Part shown: positions 43,955 to 53,071 of the stretch, piece after piece | Position numbering within the stretch: position 1 is the first letter of the stretch | Layout of the letters: the number at the start of each line of letters is the position of its first letter | Assembly (NCBI GenBank): GCA_027485165.1 | Contig: JAIXRN010000101.1 | Location: 124,001 to 188,000 of the forward strand | Source: Rubrivivax sp. | Lineage (GTDB): Bacteria > Pseudomonadota > Gammaproteobacteria > Burkholderiales > Burkholderiaceae_C | Length of the DNA: 64,000 nucleotides | Reading direction: 5' to 3' | Translations under genes and position numbers: made by a program | Notes under the pieces: model-generated | Database searches by the model: none | What the model was told of the DNA's origin: nothing | The model's input: the letters and a program-made list of their open reading frames with translations, nothing else

Positions 43955-45193
43955 TCAGGCCTGCCCTGGCTGGCCGTGACGCTGCACCAGGGTCCAGGCA
44001 ATGGCTGCCGTCAGCGCAGACCAGAAGCCCAGGCCCAGTGCATACGGCAGCAGGCGCCCGTCCAGCGCCCGGCCCAGCCATAACCCGACGCCAAAGGCCG
44101 TGGCCGCCAGCACGAAGCCAGCCAGTGCCGATGCCGCCCCGGCAGCCTGCGGAAACGGCCCCACGGCCCCGGCCTGGCCGCAGGGCTGGTGCACGCCGTG
44201 GCCAAAGGCGAACAGGCATTGCGGCAGCAGCACGGCCCAGGCCTGCTGTACCCCCGCCAGCGCCAGCGCCGCCCCCAGTGCTCCGCCTGCCAGGCTGAAC
44301 ACGGCCCCGCGGCGCACCGCGCCGACCATGCCCCATCGCGCCACCCAGCGCCGGCAGACGAAGGTGCCCGCCAGGTAGCTGGTTGACCCCACCCCCATCG
44401 CCAGGCCGTAGGCCACGGCCGACAGCCCCAGCACGTCGATGTAGATGAAGGCTGACCCGGCCAGGATCGTGAACAGCCCGCCATAGGTGAAGCTGATCAG
44501 CAGCGTCCAGGCGATGAAGCTGGGGTGGCGGCCGATGCGGCCCCAGGTGGCCAGCAAGGGCGCCAGCGCGGTGGCGCGCGGGTTCTTCTGCAGCAGCGTC
44601 TCGGGCAGGCGCAGTGCCACGAACAGCAAGGTGATGGCGCCCATCGCCGCCACCAGCCCCAGCGCAGCCCGCCAGCCCCAGGCCGATGCAGCGAAGCCAC
44701 CCACCACCGGCCCGGTGATGGCGATCACGCCCAGCCCCGACAGCCCCAGCGACATCACCTGCGCGCCCTGCTGCGGTTCGTACAGGTCGCGCAGCATGGC
44801 CCGCGCGCACACCACCGCGGCGGCCAGGGCCGCGCCCTGCAGCGCGCGCCAGACGATCAGGGTTTCGATGTCTGCGGCCAGCGTGCTGCCCAGGCTGGCC
44901 GCGGTGTACAGCGCCAGGCCCAGCAGCAGGACAGGGCGGCGGCCCAGCCGGTCGGCCACCGGGCCCCAGACCAGCTGGCCCAGGCCGAAGGCCAGGATCA
45001 GGGCCGACATCGTCAGCTGCGCGGCCGACATGGACGCCCCCAGGTCGCGCGTCAGCGCCGGCAGCGCGGGCAGATAAACATCGGTGGTGACGGGCTGCAG
45101 GCCCAGCAGCAGGGCCAGCGCCCACGCCACCAGCGTGACACTGGGCCGCGCGGGCGTGCCGGCCAGTGCCGGGGCAGGGGGGAGCAGGGACAT
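43955..45193 (-). CDS. Bcr/CflA family MFS drug-resistance exporter
   Basis: A 412-residue twelve-helix transporter. The signature motif A is 'LVWGPVADRLGRRPVLLLGL' and the Bcr/CflA opening is 'LLGLQPVTTDVYLPALPALT'. 'MLRDLYEPQQGAQVMSLG' follows in loop 4-5. It is predicted to export bicyclomycin/chloramphenicol-like compounds or amino-acid derivatives by proton antiport; the real substrate is unknown. Divergent from a TPR gene across 135 bases and upstream of miaA. Confidence 0.9.
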   Translation of the reverse strand: MSLLPPAPALAGTPARPSVTLVAWALALLLGLQPVTTDVYLPALPALTRDLGASMSAAQLTMSALILAFGLGQLVWGPVADRLGRRPVLLLGLALYTAASLGSTLAADIETLIVWRALQGAALAAAVVCARAMLRDLYEPQQGAQVMSLGLSGLGVIAITGPVVGGFAASAWGWRAALGLVAAMGAITLLFVALRLPETLLQKNPRATALAPLLATWGRIGRHPSFIAWTLLISFTYGGLFTILAGSAFIYIDVLGLSAVAYGLAMGVGSTSYLAGTFVCRRWVARWGMVGAVRRGAVFSLAGGALGAALALAGVQQAWAVLLPQCLFAFGHGVHQPCGQAGAVGPFPQAAGAASALAGFVLAATAFGVGLWLGRALDGRLLPYALGLGFWSALTAAIAWTLVQRHGQPGQA

Positions 45194-45328
45194 CGTCGAC
45201 GAGCGTACCAGCCCAGCCAGCCGTGGCGCAGTCTGAACCCCGGCAAGCGGCGTCCCGTCGCACGCTGGCCCTGTAGCCAGGCGGGCGTTGGCATCATCCG
45301 AAGCACTTTCCTTCCTGCCCACAGCGCC

Positions 45329-46456
45329 ATGACGACCCGCCTGAACTTTTGCCCGCCCTTGCAGCGCCAGCCCACCCCGACCACCACCCAGGCATCGGCC
45401 CGTGCCGAGCATGGGGCGCGGGCGGCCCCCCGTGTGTTGGCCCAGGTGCTGGCCTGGTGCCCCCAAGGCGCCCTGCGCGCCCTGGCCACGGCCGCCCTGG
45501 CCGCCGGGCTGGCCGCACCCGCGGCGGCGCAGATGTTCAAGGACCCGGTGCTGCAGGGCCTGTACCAGAAGGACCGATTCGTCGAACTGCAAAGCCTGGC
45601 GCGTGAACGCCTGGCCAGTCAGGCCAGCGACGCCCAGGCCGTGCTGGCCCTGGCCGTGTCGGCCCTGCAGGGCAACGACGCCCCCACCCGCCAGGCCGCC
45701 ATCGAACGCGCCCAGGCCTGCATGGCGCAGCAGCCGCAGGCCGCCGTCTGCCACTACGCGCTGGGCGTGGTGCTGGGCGTGCAGTCGATGTCCGAAGGCC
45801 TGCTGAAGGCGGCGCGCACCTCGGGCACCGTGAAGGACGCCCTGGCCCAGGCCCATGCGCTGGAACCGGCCTGGTACCCGGCGCGCAGCGCGCTGGTGGA
45901 GTTCTACCTGCTGGCCCCCGGCATGATGGGCGGCAGCATCGCGCGTGCGCAGGAACTGGCGCGCGCTGCGCCCACACCCGAACAGGCGCGCGTGCTGCAG
46001 GCCCGCGTGGACCTGCAAGAAGGCCGCTCTGCCGCCGCCTTGCAAAGCCTGGCGCCGCTGCTGAAGACGCCCGACGCGGGCCTGGCCGACGACGCTGCGC
46101 AATGGGGCTTCGCGGCGGCCAGCAAGCTGATCAGTGAAGGCCAGGCCGCGCAGGCCCAGCCCTTCCTGGAACGCCTGGCCCGCGACCGGCCCGACAGCGC
46201 CAGCGGCCCCTATGGCCTGGCGCGCGTGCGCGCCGCCGAGGGTGCGCACGCCGAAGCGCTGAAGCTGTACGACCAGGCCGCCCTGGCGCCGGATGCTGCG
46301 CGCCTGCCGCTGGACTACCGGCGTGGCATCGCCCTGCAGGAGCTGGGGCGCACGGCCGATGCGAAGGCTGCGTTCACGCGCTTCGTGGGCGTCGGCAAGG
46401 GCCAGAAGGCTTCACTGGAAGACGCCCGCAAGCGCCTGCAGGCCCTGGGGGGCTGA
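45329..46456 (+). CDS. TPR-repeat periplasmic protein
   Basis: A 375-residue protein with an unusually long N-terminal lead (about 50 residues) before the hydrophobic export segment 'ALATAALAAGLAAPAAAQ'. Several TPR-like helical pairs follow ('YALGVVLGVQSMSEGLLKAA', 'LVEFYLLAPGMMGGSIARAQ', 'LARVRAAEGAHAEALKLYDQ', 'GIALQELGRTADAKAAFTRF'). 'LLAPGMMGGSIARA' resembles TPR proteins of unknown role in other Burkholderiales. The start could be further downstream. Monocistronic; it converges on the pseudouridine synthase gene. Confidence 0.75.
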   Translation: MTTRLNFCPPLQRQPTPTTTQASARAEHGARAAPRVLAQVLAWCPQGALRALATAALAAGLAAPAAAQMFKDPVLQGLYQKDRFVELQSLARERLASQASDAQAVLALAVSALQGNDAPTRQAAIERAQACMAQQPQAAVCHYALGVVLGVQSMSEGLLKAARTSGTVKDALAQAHALEPAWYPARSALVEFYLLAPGMMGGSIARAQELARAAPTPEQARVLQARVDLQEGRSAAALQSLAPLLKTPDAGLADDAAQWGFAAASKLISEGQAAQAQPFLERLARDRPDSASGPYGLARVRAAEGAHAEALKLYDQAALAPDAARLPLDYRRGIALQELGRTADAKAAFTRFVGVGKGQKASLEDARKRLQALGG

Positions 46457-46497
46457 CCCAGCAGCGGCCGCGCGCCTGCGTTCTGCCCGCGGTCTGC

Positions 46498-46531
46498 AGC
46501 GTTCGCTAGAAGCGTTCGCTAAAAGCGTTCG
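46498..46531. repeat. 13-bp tandem repeat spanning a stop codon
   Basis: AGCGTTCGCTAGA (46498-46510) and AGCGTTCGCTAAA (46511-46523), plus a partial third copy. The TAG stop of the minus-strand pseudouridine synthase (46519-46521) lies in the second copy, and the first copy offers another stop-like triplet. Confidence 0.9.
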
Positions 46532-47586
46532 TCTTCGCGCAGGTAGCGCCACTGCCCGGCCGGCAACTGGCCCAGCACCACGCTGCCGATGCGCACCCGC
46601 TTCAGGCCCAGCACTTCCAGGCCCACCAGTTCGCACATGCGGCGGATCTGCCGCTTGCGGCCTTCGCGCAGCACGATGCGCAGCTGTTCCTCGTTCTGCC
46701 AGCTGACATGGGCTTCGCGCAGCTGCACGCCGTCCAGTTCCAGGCCGTGGCGCAGCCGGGCCAGGGCGCTGTCGGGCACCGGGCCGGGGTGCAGGTGGCG
46801 CACCCGCACCAGGTATTCCTTTTCGACGCGGGTTTCGTCACCGATCAGGCGCTTGGCCACGCGCCCGTCCTGGGTGAAGACCAGCAGACCGGTCGAATCG
46901 ATGTCCAGCCGTCCGGCCGGCGCCAAGTGGCGCAGGTGGCCGGGGTGGTAATCGACACCTGAGCTGTCGCCCGCCCAGCGGTTGGCCGGCTTCACCAGCG
47001 TGATGGCCGGTTCGTAGCCGTCTTCGGCCTGCCCGCTGACCACGCCGATGGGCTTGTGCAGCAGTACCGTCATCTGGCGTGCCTGCTCGGCCCTGGCGCG
47101 GGGGTTGATGTCGAGCGCGGCATCGATGGGCGCGCGCTGGCCCAGCACGGCCATCTGGCCGCCCACGCGCACCCAGCCGGCGGCGATCCAGTCGTCGGCC
47201 TCGCGGCGCGAGCACAGGCCGCGCTCGGTCATCAGCTTGCTGATGCGCACGCCTTCGGCCGAAGACGTTGGGGGGGCCGGCGGCGGAACAGGTGGTGCTG
47301 CAGCGGCGGGCGTGCGCAGGGTCGTGGGCGGCTGGGGTGGACGCTGCGGCCGAGGTGGGTGAGGCGGCCGGGGCGGCCGGTCTGGGCGGGCTGCCGGCGC
47401 CGAGTGGGCTGCCCGCGTGTCAGCTGCCGGACGGGCGTCCCGCACAGGCCTGCGCGAAGGCGGATCTTCGGCGGCTGGCGGTGGCGCGGGCCGGTGCGGC
47501 GCGCCGGGGCGCACGGGTTTGCGGCGCGGGTCGGGGCGGGGGGCGCCGGCCTTCAGGCTGACGCGCGGGCGGGTGGGGTCGGCCAT
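46519..47586 (-). CDS. rRNA pseudouridine synthase, RluF/RluB-like
   Basis: A 355-residue RsuA-family enzyme. A Pro/Arg-rich disordered N-terminus (~1-110) is followed by an S4 RNA-binding domain ('SKLMTERGLCSRREADDWIA') and the catalytic domain with the active Asp in 'GRLDIDSTGLLVFTQDG'. 'LLHKPIGVVSGQAEDGYEPA' and 'REGRKRQIRRMCELVGLEVL' are family marks. The 'SGQ..GYxPA' loop is closer to RluF-type enzymes that modify 23S rRNA. Exact uridine not assignable. The long basic tail is typical of betaproteobacterial members. Confidence 0.85.
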   Translation of the reverse strand: MADPTRPRVSLKAGAPRPDPRRKPVRPGAPHRPAPPPAAEDPPSRRPVRDARPAADTRAAHSAPAARPDRPPRPPHPPRPQRPPQPPTTLRTPAAAAPPVPPPAPPTSSAEGVRISKLMTERGLCSRREADDWIAAGWVRVGGQMAVLGQRAPIDAALDINPRARAEQARQMTVLLHKPIGVVSGQAEDGYEPAITLVKPANRWAGDSSGVDYHPGHLRHLAPAGRLDIDSTGLLVFTQDGRVAKRLIGDETRVEKEYLVRVRHLHPGPVPDSALARLRHGLELDGVQLREAHVSWQNEEQLRIVLREGRKRQIRRMCELVGLEVLGLKRVRIGSVVLGQLPAGQWRYLREDERF

Positions 47587-47615
47587 GGCCCTGATTGGAC
47601 CATGGCCGCGCCGCC

Positions 47616-48248
47616 TCAGGCCCGGCGGCGCGTGGCGATGGCGGCCAGCAGCCCCAGGCCCAGCAGCGTCATCACGCCGCTGGCAGGTTCCGGCACCACG
47701 CTGGCCTGGGTCACGCCCGTCAGGTTCAGGCGCCAGAAGCCGCCCTTCTGGTTGTTGGCGTTCGGGTCGTAGCTGGGCTGGTTCCATTCGGTCAGCAAAA
47801 TGGGCGACTGGCTGTCGTAGCGGAAGCCCTGCGACAGCAGGCTGCCGTTGGCACCATTGAAGGCCGCGACCAGGCTGATGCGGTACTGCCCAGCCGCCAG
47901 CGTGGGCAGCACGAAACCCGTGTCGTAGAAGCCCTGGCCAGGGGCGACGGTGTCGTCGTCGTCCACTTCGGCCAGCAGGCCAAAGTCGCTGCCGCTGGCG
48001 CGCCACAGGGCAGCTGCAGGGTCGAAGTTCAGGCCGCCCAGCCAGGAATCGGTCCAGATGCGGACATTGGTGGCGGGTGCGGCCAGGCTGAAGTCGATCT
48101 GCACGACATCGTTGTGGAAGCGGATCTGGCCGCTGAAGCTGAAGTCTGCGGCGGCTGCGGGCAGGGCGGCCAGCAGCAAGCTGGCGGCTGCGGCAGCGCC
48201 GGACAGGGCGTTTCGAAGGCTGGCGGGTGTGAAGCTCAGGCTGTGCAT
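47616..48248 (-). CDS. PEP-CTERM sorting-domain protein
   Basis: A 210-residue exported protein. Signal peptide 'GAAAAASLLLAALPAAAA' is followed by a beta-rich domain ('FSFSGQIRFHNDVVQIDFSL', a Gly/Asp-rich middle) and a C-terminal PEP-CTERM signal: 'VVPEPASG', a hydrophobic helix ('VMTLLGLGLLAAIA') and 'TRRR'. PEP-CTERM proteins are processed by an exosortase, which must be encoded elsewhere. It lies 19 bases after phoD on the same strand, so the two are probably one transcript. Ligand or role unknown. Confidence 0.9.
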   Translation of the reverse strand: MHSLSFTPASLRNALSGAAAAASLLLAALPAAAADFSFSGQIRFHNDVVQIDFSLAAPATNVRIWTDSWLGGLNFDPAAALWRASGSDFGLLAEVDDDDTVAPGQGFYDTGFVLPTLAAGQYRISLVAAFNGANGSLLSQGFRYDSQSPILLTEWNQPSYDPNANNQKGGFWRLNLTGVTQASVVPEPASGVMTLLGLGLLAAIATRRRA

Positions 48249-48267
48249 GGTGCGGCTCCGGTGGGGT

Positions 48268-49950
48268 TCAGGGCGCCAGGGCTGGCGGGTTGGCGGGCGG
48301 CACGGTCTGCGTGCCCGGTTGCAAGCGGTTCGCGCCGTCCGAGGTCTGGAAGGCCGTGCCGAAGGTCTGCACGTTGCTGATGGCCTGCACGGTGTCGACG
48401 AACCACCATTCGCCCACCACGCGCTGCGGCGTCACGTCCACCAGCATGTAGCCGCGCTGGTTCAGGTCGATGTACTTGAAGTGCGGGTTGATGCTGCGCA
48501 GCAGCGCTGCCGTGCTGCCCGTGGGGTCGTCCGCGCCGGGCGACGTGACCGAAGTACCGACGAATTCCACCGCGCGCGACCCTTCGCCAGTGGCCGGGTT
48601 GTAGCCGCCGGTGGCCAGGTTGGTGTTGTTCGGGTCCTGGCTCAGGTCGGCCGCCCAGCTGCTGTGGATGTCCCCGGTCAGCACCACGCAGTTGTTCACC
48701 GGCGGCAGGCCGGCCGTGCCCTTGAAGATGTCGTAGACGCGGTCGCGGGCCGGCTGGTAGCCGTCCCACTGGTCGGTGTTCAGGAACACACCGCCACCCT
48801 GTGCCAGCGGCGCGCCCTGCAGCTTCAGCTGCGCGAACATCACGCCCTGGCCCAGGAACTTCCAGCGCGCCGGCGTGCTGCGCAGGCGCTGCGCCAGCCA
48901 GGCTTCCTGCACCGGGCCCAGCAGGGTGCGGCTGGGGTCGGCGAAGGCGCCGGTCTGCACGAAGCCGTTGCCGAAGGGCGTGGGCACGGTGGCGGTGAGC
49001 TGCTGGCTGCGCGCCTGCAGGCGTTCTTCCAGCATCACCAGTTCCAGCAGGTCGCCGAAGCGGAAGGCACGCTGGTTTTCGCGCCGCTTGGTCACGTCCG
49101 GGATGCGCACCGGCATCCATTCGTAGTAAGCCTGCAGGCCGACGTTCACGCGCTCGGCCCAGTTGCCTTCGCCGCCGGGGCCGGTGCCGGGGGTGTGGTT
49201 CTGCGCGCCGTCGCGCCATGCGTCGTTGGTGGTCTCGTGGTCGTCCCAGATCGCGATCAGCGGGTGCTGGCGGTGCATCTCGATCGAGTCGGCGTCGCGC
49301 TTATATTGCGCGTGGCGCAGGCGGTAGTCCGACAGCGTCACCATCTCGTTCGGCGGCTCGGGCGTGCGCAGGCTGCCGTACTGGTTGGGGCCGTATTCAT
49401 AGATGTAGTCACCCAGGTGGATGACGGCGTCCAGGTCGGCACGCTCGGCGATGCGGCGGTAGGCGTTGAAGTAACCGAACGCGTGGTTCGAGCAGCTCAC
49501 CACGGCCAGCCGCAGGCGTGCGGTGCTGCCCACCGGCAGGGTGCGCGTGCGGCCGATGACGGAGTCCTGCCCCAGCGCGCTGAAGCGGTAGTAGTAGGTG
49601 CGGCCAGGCTGCAGGCCCTGGGCGTCGACCTTCACGGTGTAGTCGCGGTCGGGGTTGGTCTTGGCCTGGCCTCGCTGCACCACTTGGGTGAGGGCGGGGT
49701 CGGTGGCGATCAGGTAGTCGACGATGACCGCACTGCGTGCGGCCGTGCTCACACGCGTCCACAGGATGACGCGGTCAGACAGCGGGTCGCCGCTGGCCAC
49801 GCCGTGCATGAAGACGCCCGTGCGGCTGCCACCGCGCGCGGCCAGCGCCGGTGCGGCCGCCAGGGCCAGCGCGGCCCCGCCTGAACGCTGGAAGAAACCG
49901 CGGCGGCTGGTGCCAGCGGGCAAGGGCTTGATCTGCGGCGGGCGTCCCAT
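48268..49950 (-). CDS. phoD: PhoD-type alkaline phosphatase (Tat-exported)
   Basis: A 560-residue periplasmic phosphodiesterase/monoesterase of the PhoD family. The Tat signal 'SRRGFFQRSGGAALALAAAP' (twin Arg) exports it folded. A PhoD N-terminal domain ('FMHGVASGDPLSDRVILWTR') precedes the metallophosphatase domain with 'AVVSCSNHAFGYFNAYRRIA', 'AVIHLGDYIYEYG', 'IAIWDDHETTNDAW' and 'VVLTGDIHSSWAADL', the Fe/Ca ligands. The shorter ATG at 49948-49950 keeps the Tat signal near the N-terminus. Normally Pho-regulated, but no convincing Pho box is visible upstream. Confidence 0.93.
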   Translation of the reverse strand: MGRPPQIKPLPAGTSRRGFFQRSGGAALALAAAPALAARGGSRTGVFMHGVASGDPLSDRVILWTRVSTAARSAVIVDYLIATDPALTQVVQRGQAKTNPDRDYTVKVDAQGLQPGRTYYYRFSALGQDSVIGRTRTLPVGSTARLRLAVVSCSNHAFGYFNAYRRIAERADLDAVIHLGDYIYEYGPNQYGSLRTPEPPNEMVTLSDYRLRHAQYKRDADSIEMHRQHPLIAIWDDHETTNDAWRDGAQNHTPGTGPGGEGNWAERVNVGLQAYYEWMPVRIPDVTKRRENQRAFRFGDLLELVMLEERLQARSQQLTATVPTPFGNGFVQTGAFADPSRTLLGPVQEAWLAQRLRSTPARWKFLGQGVMFAQLKLQGAPLAQGGGVFLNTDQWDGYQPARDRVYDIFKGTAGLPPVNNCVVLTGDIHSSWAADLSQDPNNTNLATGGYNPATGEGSRAVEFVGTSVTSPGADDPTGSTAALLRSINPHFKYIDLNQRGYMLVDVTPQRVVGEWWFVDTVQAISNVQTFGTAFQTSDGANRLQPGTQTVPPANPPALAP

Positions 49951-50152
49951 GGGGTCTCCTCGGGGGTGCGGAAGGTGTGAGAAATGAAGGCCCCGACGCG
50001 ACCTGCGTGAGCAGTGGTGCATGGCGGAGTGAGCCGAGTATCGGAACGCTGTTTGACAGGGCCGCGACAGCGCTGCGCCCCGGCCAGCACGCCGCTGCGG
50101 TGCGCGCTATCGTCGGCGCGCACCCCCCCAAAAGGAACCACGGAACGCCGCT

Positions 50153-50851
50153 ATGCTCCAGCCTCTGTCAACCCCTGTTGCCCTGTGGTGCCGCGCATGC
50201 TGCGCCGGGCTGCTGCTGGCCGCCAGCCTGGCCACCATGGCCGCACCGCCCTTGCCACAGACCCTGCAGGCGCGCGTGGAAGCCGCCCTGCGCGACTACG
50301 AAGCCGGCCGCCTGCAGCCCGCGCGCACGGCCTTCGAGGCCCTGGCCGCGCAGCGCGTACCGGTGGCCGAATACAACCTGGCGGTGATGCACCTGCGCGG
50401 CGAACTGCCCCAGCCTGACCGCCCGCTGGCGCGCCGGCTGCTGACGCGCGCTGCAGAGGGCGGCTTCGTCACCGCGCAGTTCATGCTGGCGCAAAGCCTG
50501 GAGAACGGCGAATTCGGCCCGCGAGACTTGCCACTGGCGCTGCGCTGGTACGAAGTGGCAGCCACCAGCGGCAGCGTTGAAGCACAGGTGGCGATGGGCA
50601 CGGCCTATTTCCTGGGCCGCGGCAAGCCGAAAGACCCTGCTGAGTCGGCCCGCTGGTACCGCGAAGCCGCCAAGGGCGGCGACGTGGGTGCGATGTACCT
50701 GATCGCGTCGATGTACGAACAGGGCGACGGCGTGCCGCGGGACCTGCGCCTGGCGCGCTACTGGTACGACCTGGCGGCCAAGGCCGGCGACGAAGCCGCG
50801 CCTGGCAAGCTGCGTGAACTGGACGCCAGGCGCGCCGAACAGCCCAGCTGA
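50153..50851 (+). CDS. Sel1-repeat (TPR-like) periplasmic protein
   Basis: A 232-residue protein with a signal peptide ('CAGLLLAASLATMAAPP') and at least four Sel1-like repeats of the form 'A.YNLAVMHLRGE...RPLARRLLTRAA', 'AQFMLAQSLENGEF...LALRWYEVAA', 'QVAMGTAYFLGRGKPKDPAE' and 'AMYLIASMYEQGDGVPRDLR'. Sel1 proteins mediate protein-protein contacts. No partner is suggested by neighbours. It is divergent from phoD across ~200 bases in which I find no clear promoter pair. Confidence 0.85.
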   Translation: MLQPLSTPVALWCRACCAGLLLAASLATMAAPPLPQTLQARVEAALRDYEAGRLQPARTAFEALAAQRVPVAEYNLAVMHLRGELPQPDRPLARRLLTRAAEGGFVTAQFMLAQSLENGEFGPRDLPLALRWYEVAATSGSVEAQVAMGTAYFLGRGKPKDPAESARWYREAAKGGDVGAMYLIASMYEQGDGVPRDLRLARYWYDLAAKAGDEAAPGKLRELDARRAEQPS

Positions 50852-50897
50852 AGCGGCAGCGCTTGACCGCGCCGCCTTCAGCCGCGGCCTGCGGGCG

Positions 50898-51173
50898 CTA
50901 CAGCACCACCTTCACCATCGGGTGCGTGGACAGCGTGCGGTAAAGCTCGTCCAGCTGTTCCCGGCTGGTGGCGGTGACGGTCAGCGTCAGCCCCAGGTAC
51001 TTGCCGGTCTTGCTGGGGCGGTGTTCGATGCTCGCGGCGTCGAAGCCGGGGTCGAACTGCAACGCCACGCTCACCATGGCGTCGACGAAGCCTTCGACCT
51101 GCTGGCCCATCACCTTGATCGGGAAGGCGCTGGGGTATTCGATCAGGCTCTGTTCGGGCGGGATGTCGCGCAT
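50898..51173 (-). CDS. ybeD: YbeD/DUF493 family protein
   Basis: A 91-residue protein of the UPF0250/YbeD family with 'SLIEYPSAFPIKVMGQQVEG' and the C-terminal 'LDELYRTLSTHPMVKVVL'. The ferredoxin-like fold suggests a regulatory ligand-binding role, and in many proteobacteria the gene lies between dacA/dat and lipB, linking it loosely to lipoate or cell-wall genes. Here lipB and lipA are absent and a Sel1 gene converges instead. It lies 20 bases after dat. Confidence 0.9.
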   Translation of the reverse strand: MRDIPPEQSLIEYPSAFPIKVMGQQVEGFVDAMVSVALQFDPGFDAASIEHRPSKTGKYLGLTLTVTATSREQLDELYRTLSTHPMVKVVL

Positions 51174-51193
51174 CGCTTCGGTTGCGGGGCCGG

Positions 51194-52072
51194 TCAGATC
51201 GACATCGTCAGCTTGGCGCGCTGGTAGGCCTCGAACAGGCGTGCGTACACCGGGCCTGGGCGGCCGCGGCCGGCGCCGTGGCCCACACCTTCGCCGTCGA
51301 TCTTCGTCACCGGCAGCACTTCCTTGGTGGCGGAGCTGAGCAGCACTTCGTCGGCCGACATCACGTCGGCTTCTGGGATGGGGCGCAGGTTGTAGGCGAC
51401 GCCGCAGTCTTCGCACAGCTCGCGCAGCAGTTCGACGCGGATGCCTTCCAGCACGTGGTCGCTCTTGGGCGGGCCCAGCAAGGCGCCTTCGTGCACGATC
51501 CACACATTGCTGGCCGCGGCTTCGGTCAGGAAGCCGTCGCGGAACATGATGGTCTCCACTGCGCCATGGTCGGCCGACATCTGCCGCGCCAGCACGTTGC
51601 CCAGCAGGCTGGTGCTCTTGATGTCGCCACGTTCCCAGCGGAAGTCGCGCGCCGTTGTGCAGGCCACGCCGTGGTGGCGCTGCTCGGCGCTGGCGGGCTT
51701 CATCGGGTTGGCCATCGCGAACACCGTGGGCGTGATGCCCTGGGGCATGACGTGGTCGCGCGGAGCCACGCCGCGCGTGACCTGGATGTACACCAGCTGG
51801 TCTTCGGCCCCGGTTTCGTCGAAGCGCGCGGCCACCAGGGTGCGGCACAGGGCCAACCAGTCGTCATGCGTATGCGGGTTGGCGATGCGCAGCTTCGCCA
51901 GCGAACGGCCCAGCCGGGTCATGTGTTCGTCGAAGCGGAACAGGCGCCGGCCGTACACCGGCACGACTTCGTAGATGCCGTCGCCGAAGATGAAGCCGCG
52001 GTCCAGCACGGGCACGCGAGCCTTGGCCATCGGCAGGTAGCTGCCGTTCAGGAAGACGAGGTTGTCGTTCAT
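51194..52072 (-). CDS. dat: D-amino acid aminotransferase (class IV PLP enzyme)
   Basis: A 292-residue fold-type IV aminotransferase, probably interconverting D-alanine and D-glutamate for peptidoglycan. The PLP Lys is in 'RWERGDIKSTSLLGNVLARQ'; 'VPVLDRGFIFGDGIYEVVPV' is the N-terminal signature and 'AAASNVWIV' binds the cofactor phosphate. Branched-chain aminotransferase is the main alternative, but the neighbouring dacC gene supports D-amino acid metabolism. It is third in the dacC/binding-protein/dat/ybeD row. Confidence 0.88.
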   Translation of the reverse strand: MNDNLVFLNGSYLPMAKARVPVLDRGFIFGDGIYEVVPVYGRRLFRFDEHMTRLGRSLAKLRIANPHTHDDWLALCRTLVAARFDETGAEDQLVYIQVTRGVAPRDHVMPQGITPTVFAMANPMKPASAEQRHHGVACTTARDFRWERGDIKSTSLLGNVLARQMSADHGAVETIMFRDGFLTEAAASNVWIVHEGALLGPPKSDHVLEGIRVELLRELCEDCGVAYNLRPIPEADVMSADEVLLSSATKEVLPVTKIDGEGVGHGAGRGRPGPVYARLFEAYQRAKLTMSI

Positions 52073-52129
52073 CGCGGTTCTCGGGTTTGTCGGTGCTGGG
52101 CCAGGCTCAGGTGGCGGCCTGATGTGGCG

Positions 52130-52153
52130 GATTCACGTGGCGATTCACGTGGC
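52130..52153. repeat. 12-bp exact tandem duplication spanning a stop codon
   Basis: GATTCACGTGGC occurs at 52130-52141 and again at 52142-52153. The TGA stop of the binding-protein gene (52145-52147) is in the second copy, and the first copy carries the same Ala-Thr-stop sense, so loss of one unit would leave the protein end unchanged. Confidence 0.95.
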
Positions 52154-53035
52154 GGGCTTGTCCGACTTGGCCTTCAGGTTGTCCAGCAGTTCCTTGGGCA
52201 TCGGGGCATTCAGGTTCACGCCCTTGGGCGGGATCGGCTGCTGGAACCACTTGCGGTACAGCCGTTCGAATTCGCCGCTGTCCATCAGCCGGTTCACCAC
52301 CCCGTCGACCAGCGCCTTGAAGCTCGGATCGTCTTTGCGCAACATGATGGCATAGGGCTCGACCTGGATGGCTTCACCCACCACCGCCCATTCGGCCGGG
52401 TTGGCGCTGCTGGCGGCCAGACCGTAGAGCAGGATGTCGTCCATCGCGAAGGCATCGGCACGGCCGCTTTGCACCAGCAGCTGGCTTTCGGCGTGGTCTT
52501 TCGCGCCCAGCAGTTCAAAGCCAATCTTCTGTTCTTCGTTCAGGCCGCGCACGATGCGGTAGTTGGTGGTGCCGGTGGTCGACACCAGCTTCTTGCCTGC
52601 CAGGTCCTTCAGGCCCTTGACTGGCGAACCGGCCTTCACCAGCAACCGCGTGCCGGTGTAGAAGTAGTTGGTGGCAAAGGCCACCTGCTTGGCGCGGTCG
52701 CTGTTGTTGGTGGTGCTGCCGCATTCGATGTCGATGGTGCCGTTCATCAGCAGCGGGATGCGGTTGGCACTGGTCACGGCCTGGGTGGCCACCTTCAGGT
52801 CGTTGCGGCCGGTGGCCTTCTTCACGTCGTCGACGATGCGCTGGCAGATTTCCCAGCCGAAGCCGGTGGGCTGGGCCTTGTCGTCCAGGTAGGAAAACGG
52901 GATCGACGATTCACGGTAAGCCACGGTGATGCTGCCGCTGGCTTTCACCTTGTCCAGGGTCTGGGCTTGGGCGGGCAGGGTCAAGCTCAGGGCCAGGGCG
53001 GGCAGGGCCAGGGCTTTGATCATCGGCAGGTGCAT
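52145..53035 (-). CDS. Amino-acid ABC transporter periplasmic binding protein
   Basis: A 296-residue family-3 solute-binding protein, probably for glutamate/aspartate. Signal peptide 'ALALPALALSLTLPAQAQ'; lobes with 'VAYRESSIPFSYLDDKAQPT', 'MNGTIDIECGSTTNNSDRAK' and 'DAFAMDDILLYGLAASSANP'. The ATG at 53033-53035 has GGAGAA eight bases upstream, better than an ATG at 53051-53053. No permease or ATPase gene adjoins it, so it is an orphan that would pair with a transporter encoded elsewhere. Located between dacC and dat. Confidence 0.9.
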   Translation of the reverse strand: MHLPMIKALALPALALSLTLPAQAQTLDKVKASGSITVAYRESSIPFSYLDDKAQPTGFGWEICQRIVDDVKKATGRNDLKVATQAVTSANRIPLLMNGTIDIECGSTTNNSDRAKQVAFATNYFYTGTRLLVKAGSPVKGLKDLAGKKLVSTTGTTNYRIVRGLNEEQKIGFELLGAKDHAESQLLVQSGRADAFAMDDILLYGLAASSANPAEWAVVGEAIQVEPYAIMLRKDDPSFKALVDGVVNRLMDSGEFERLYRKWFQQPIPPKGVNLNAPMPKELLDNLKAKSDKPAT

Positions 53036-53071
53036 GGCGGTTCTCCGGAGCATGGGGTTGGCGCGTGGCAG

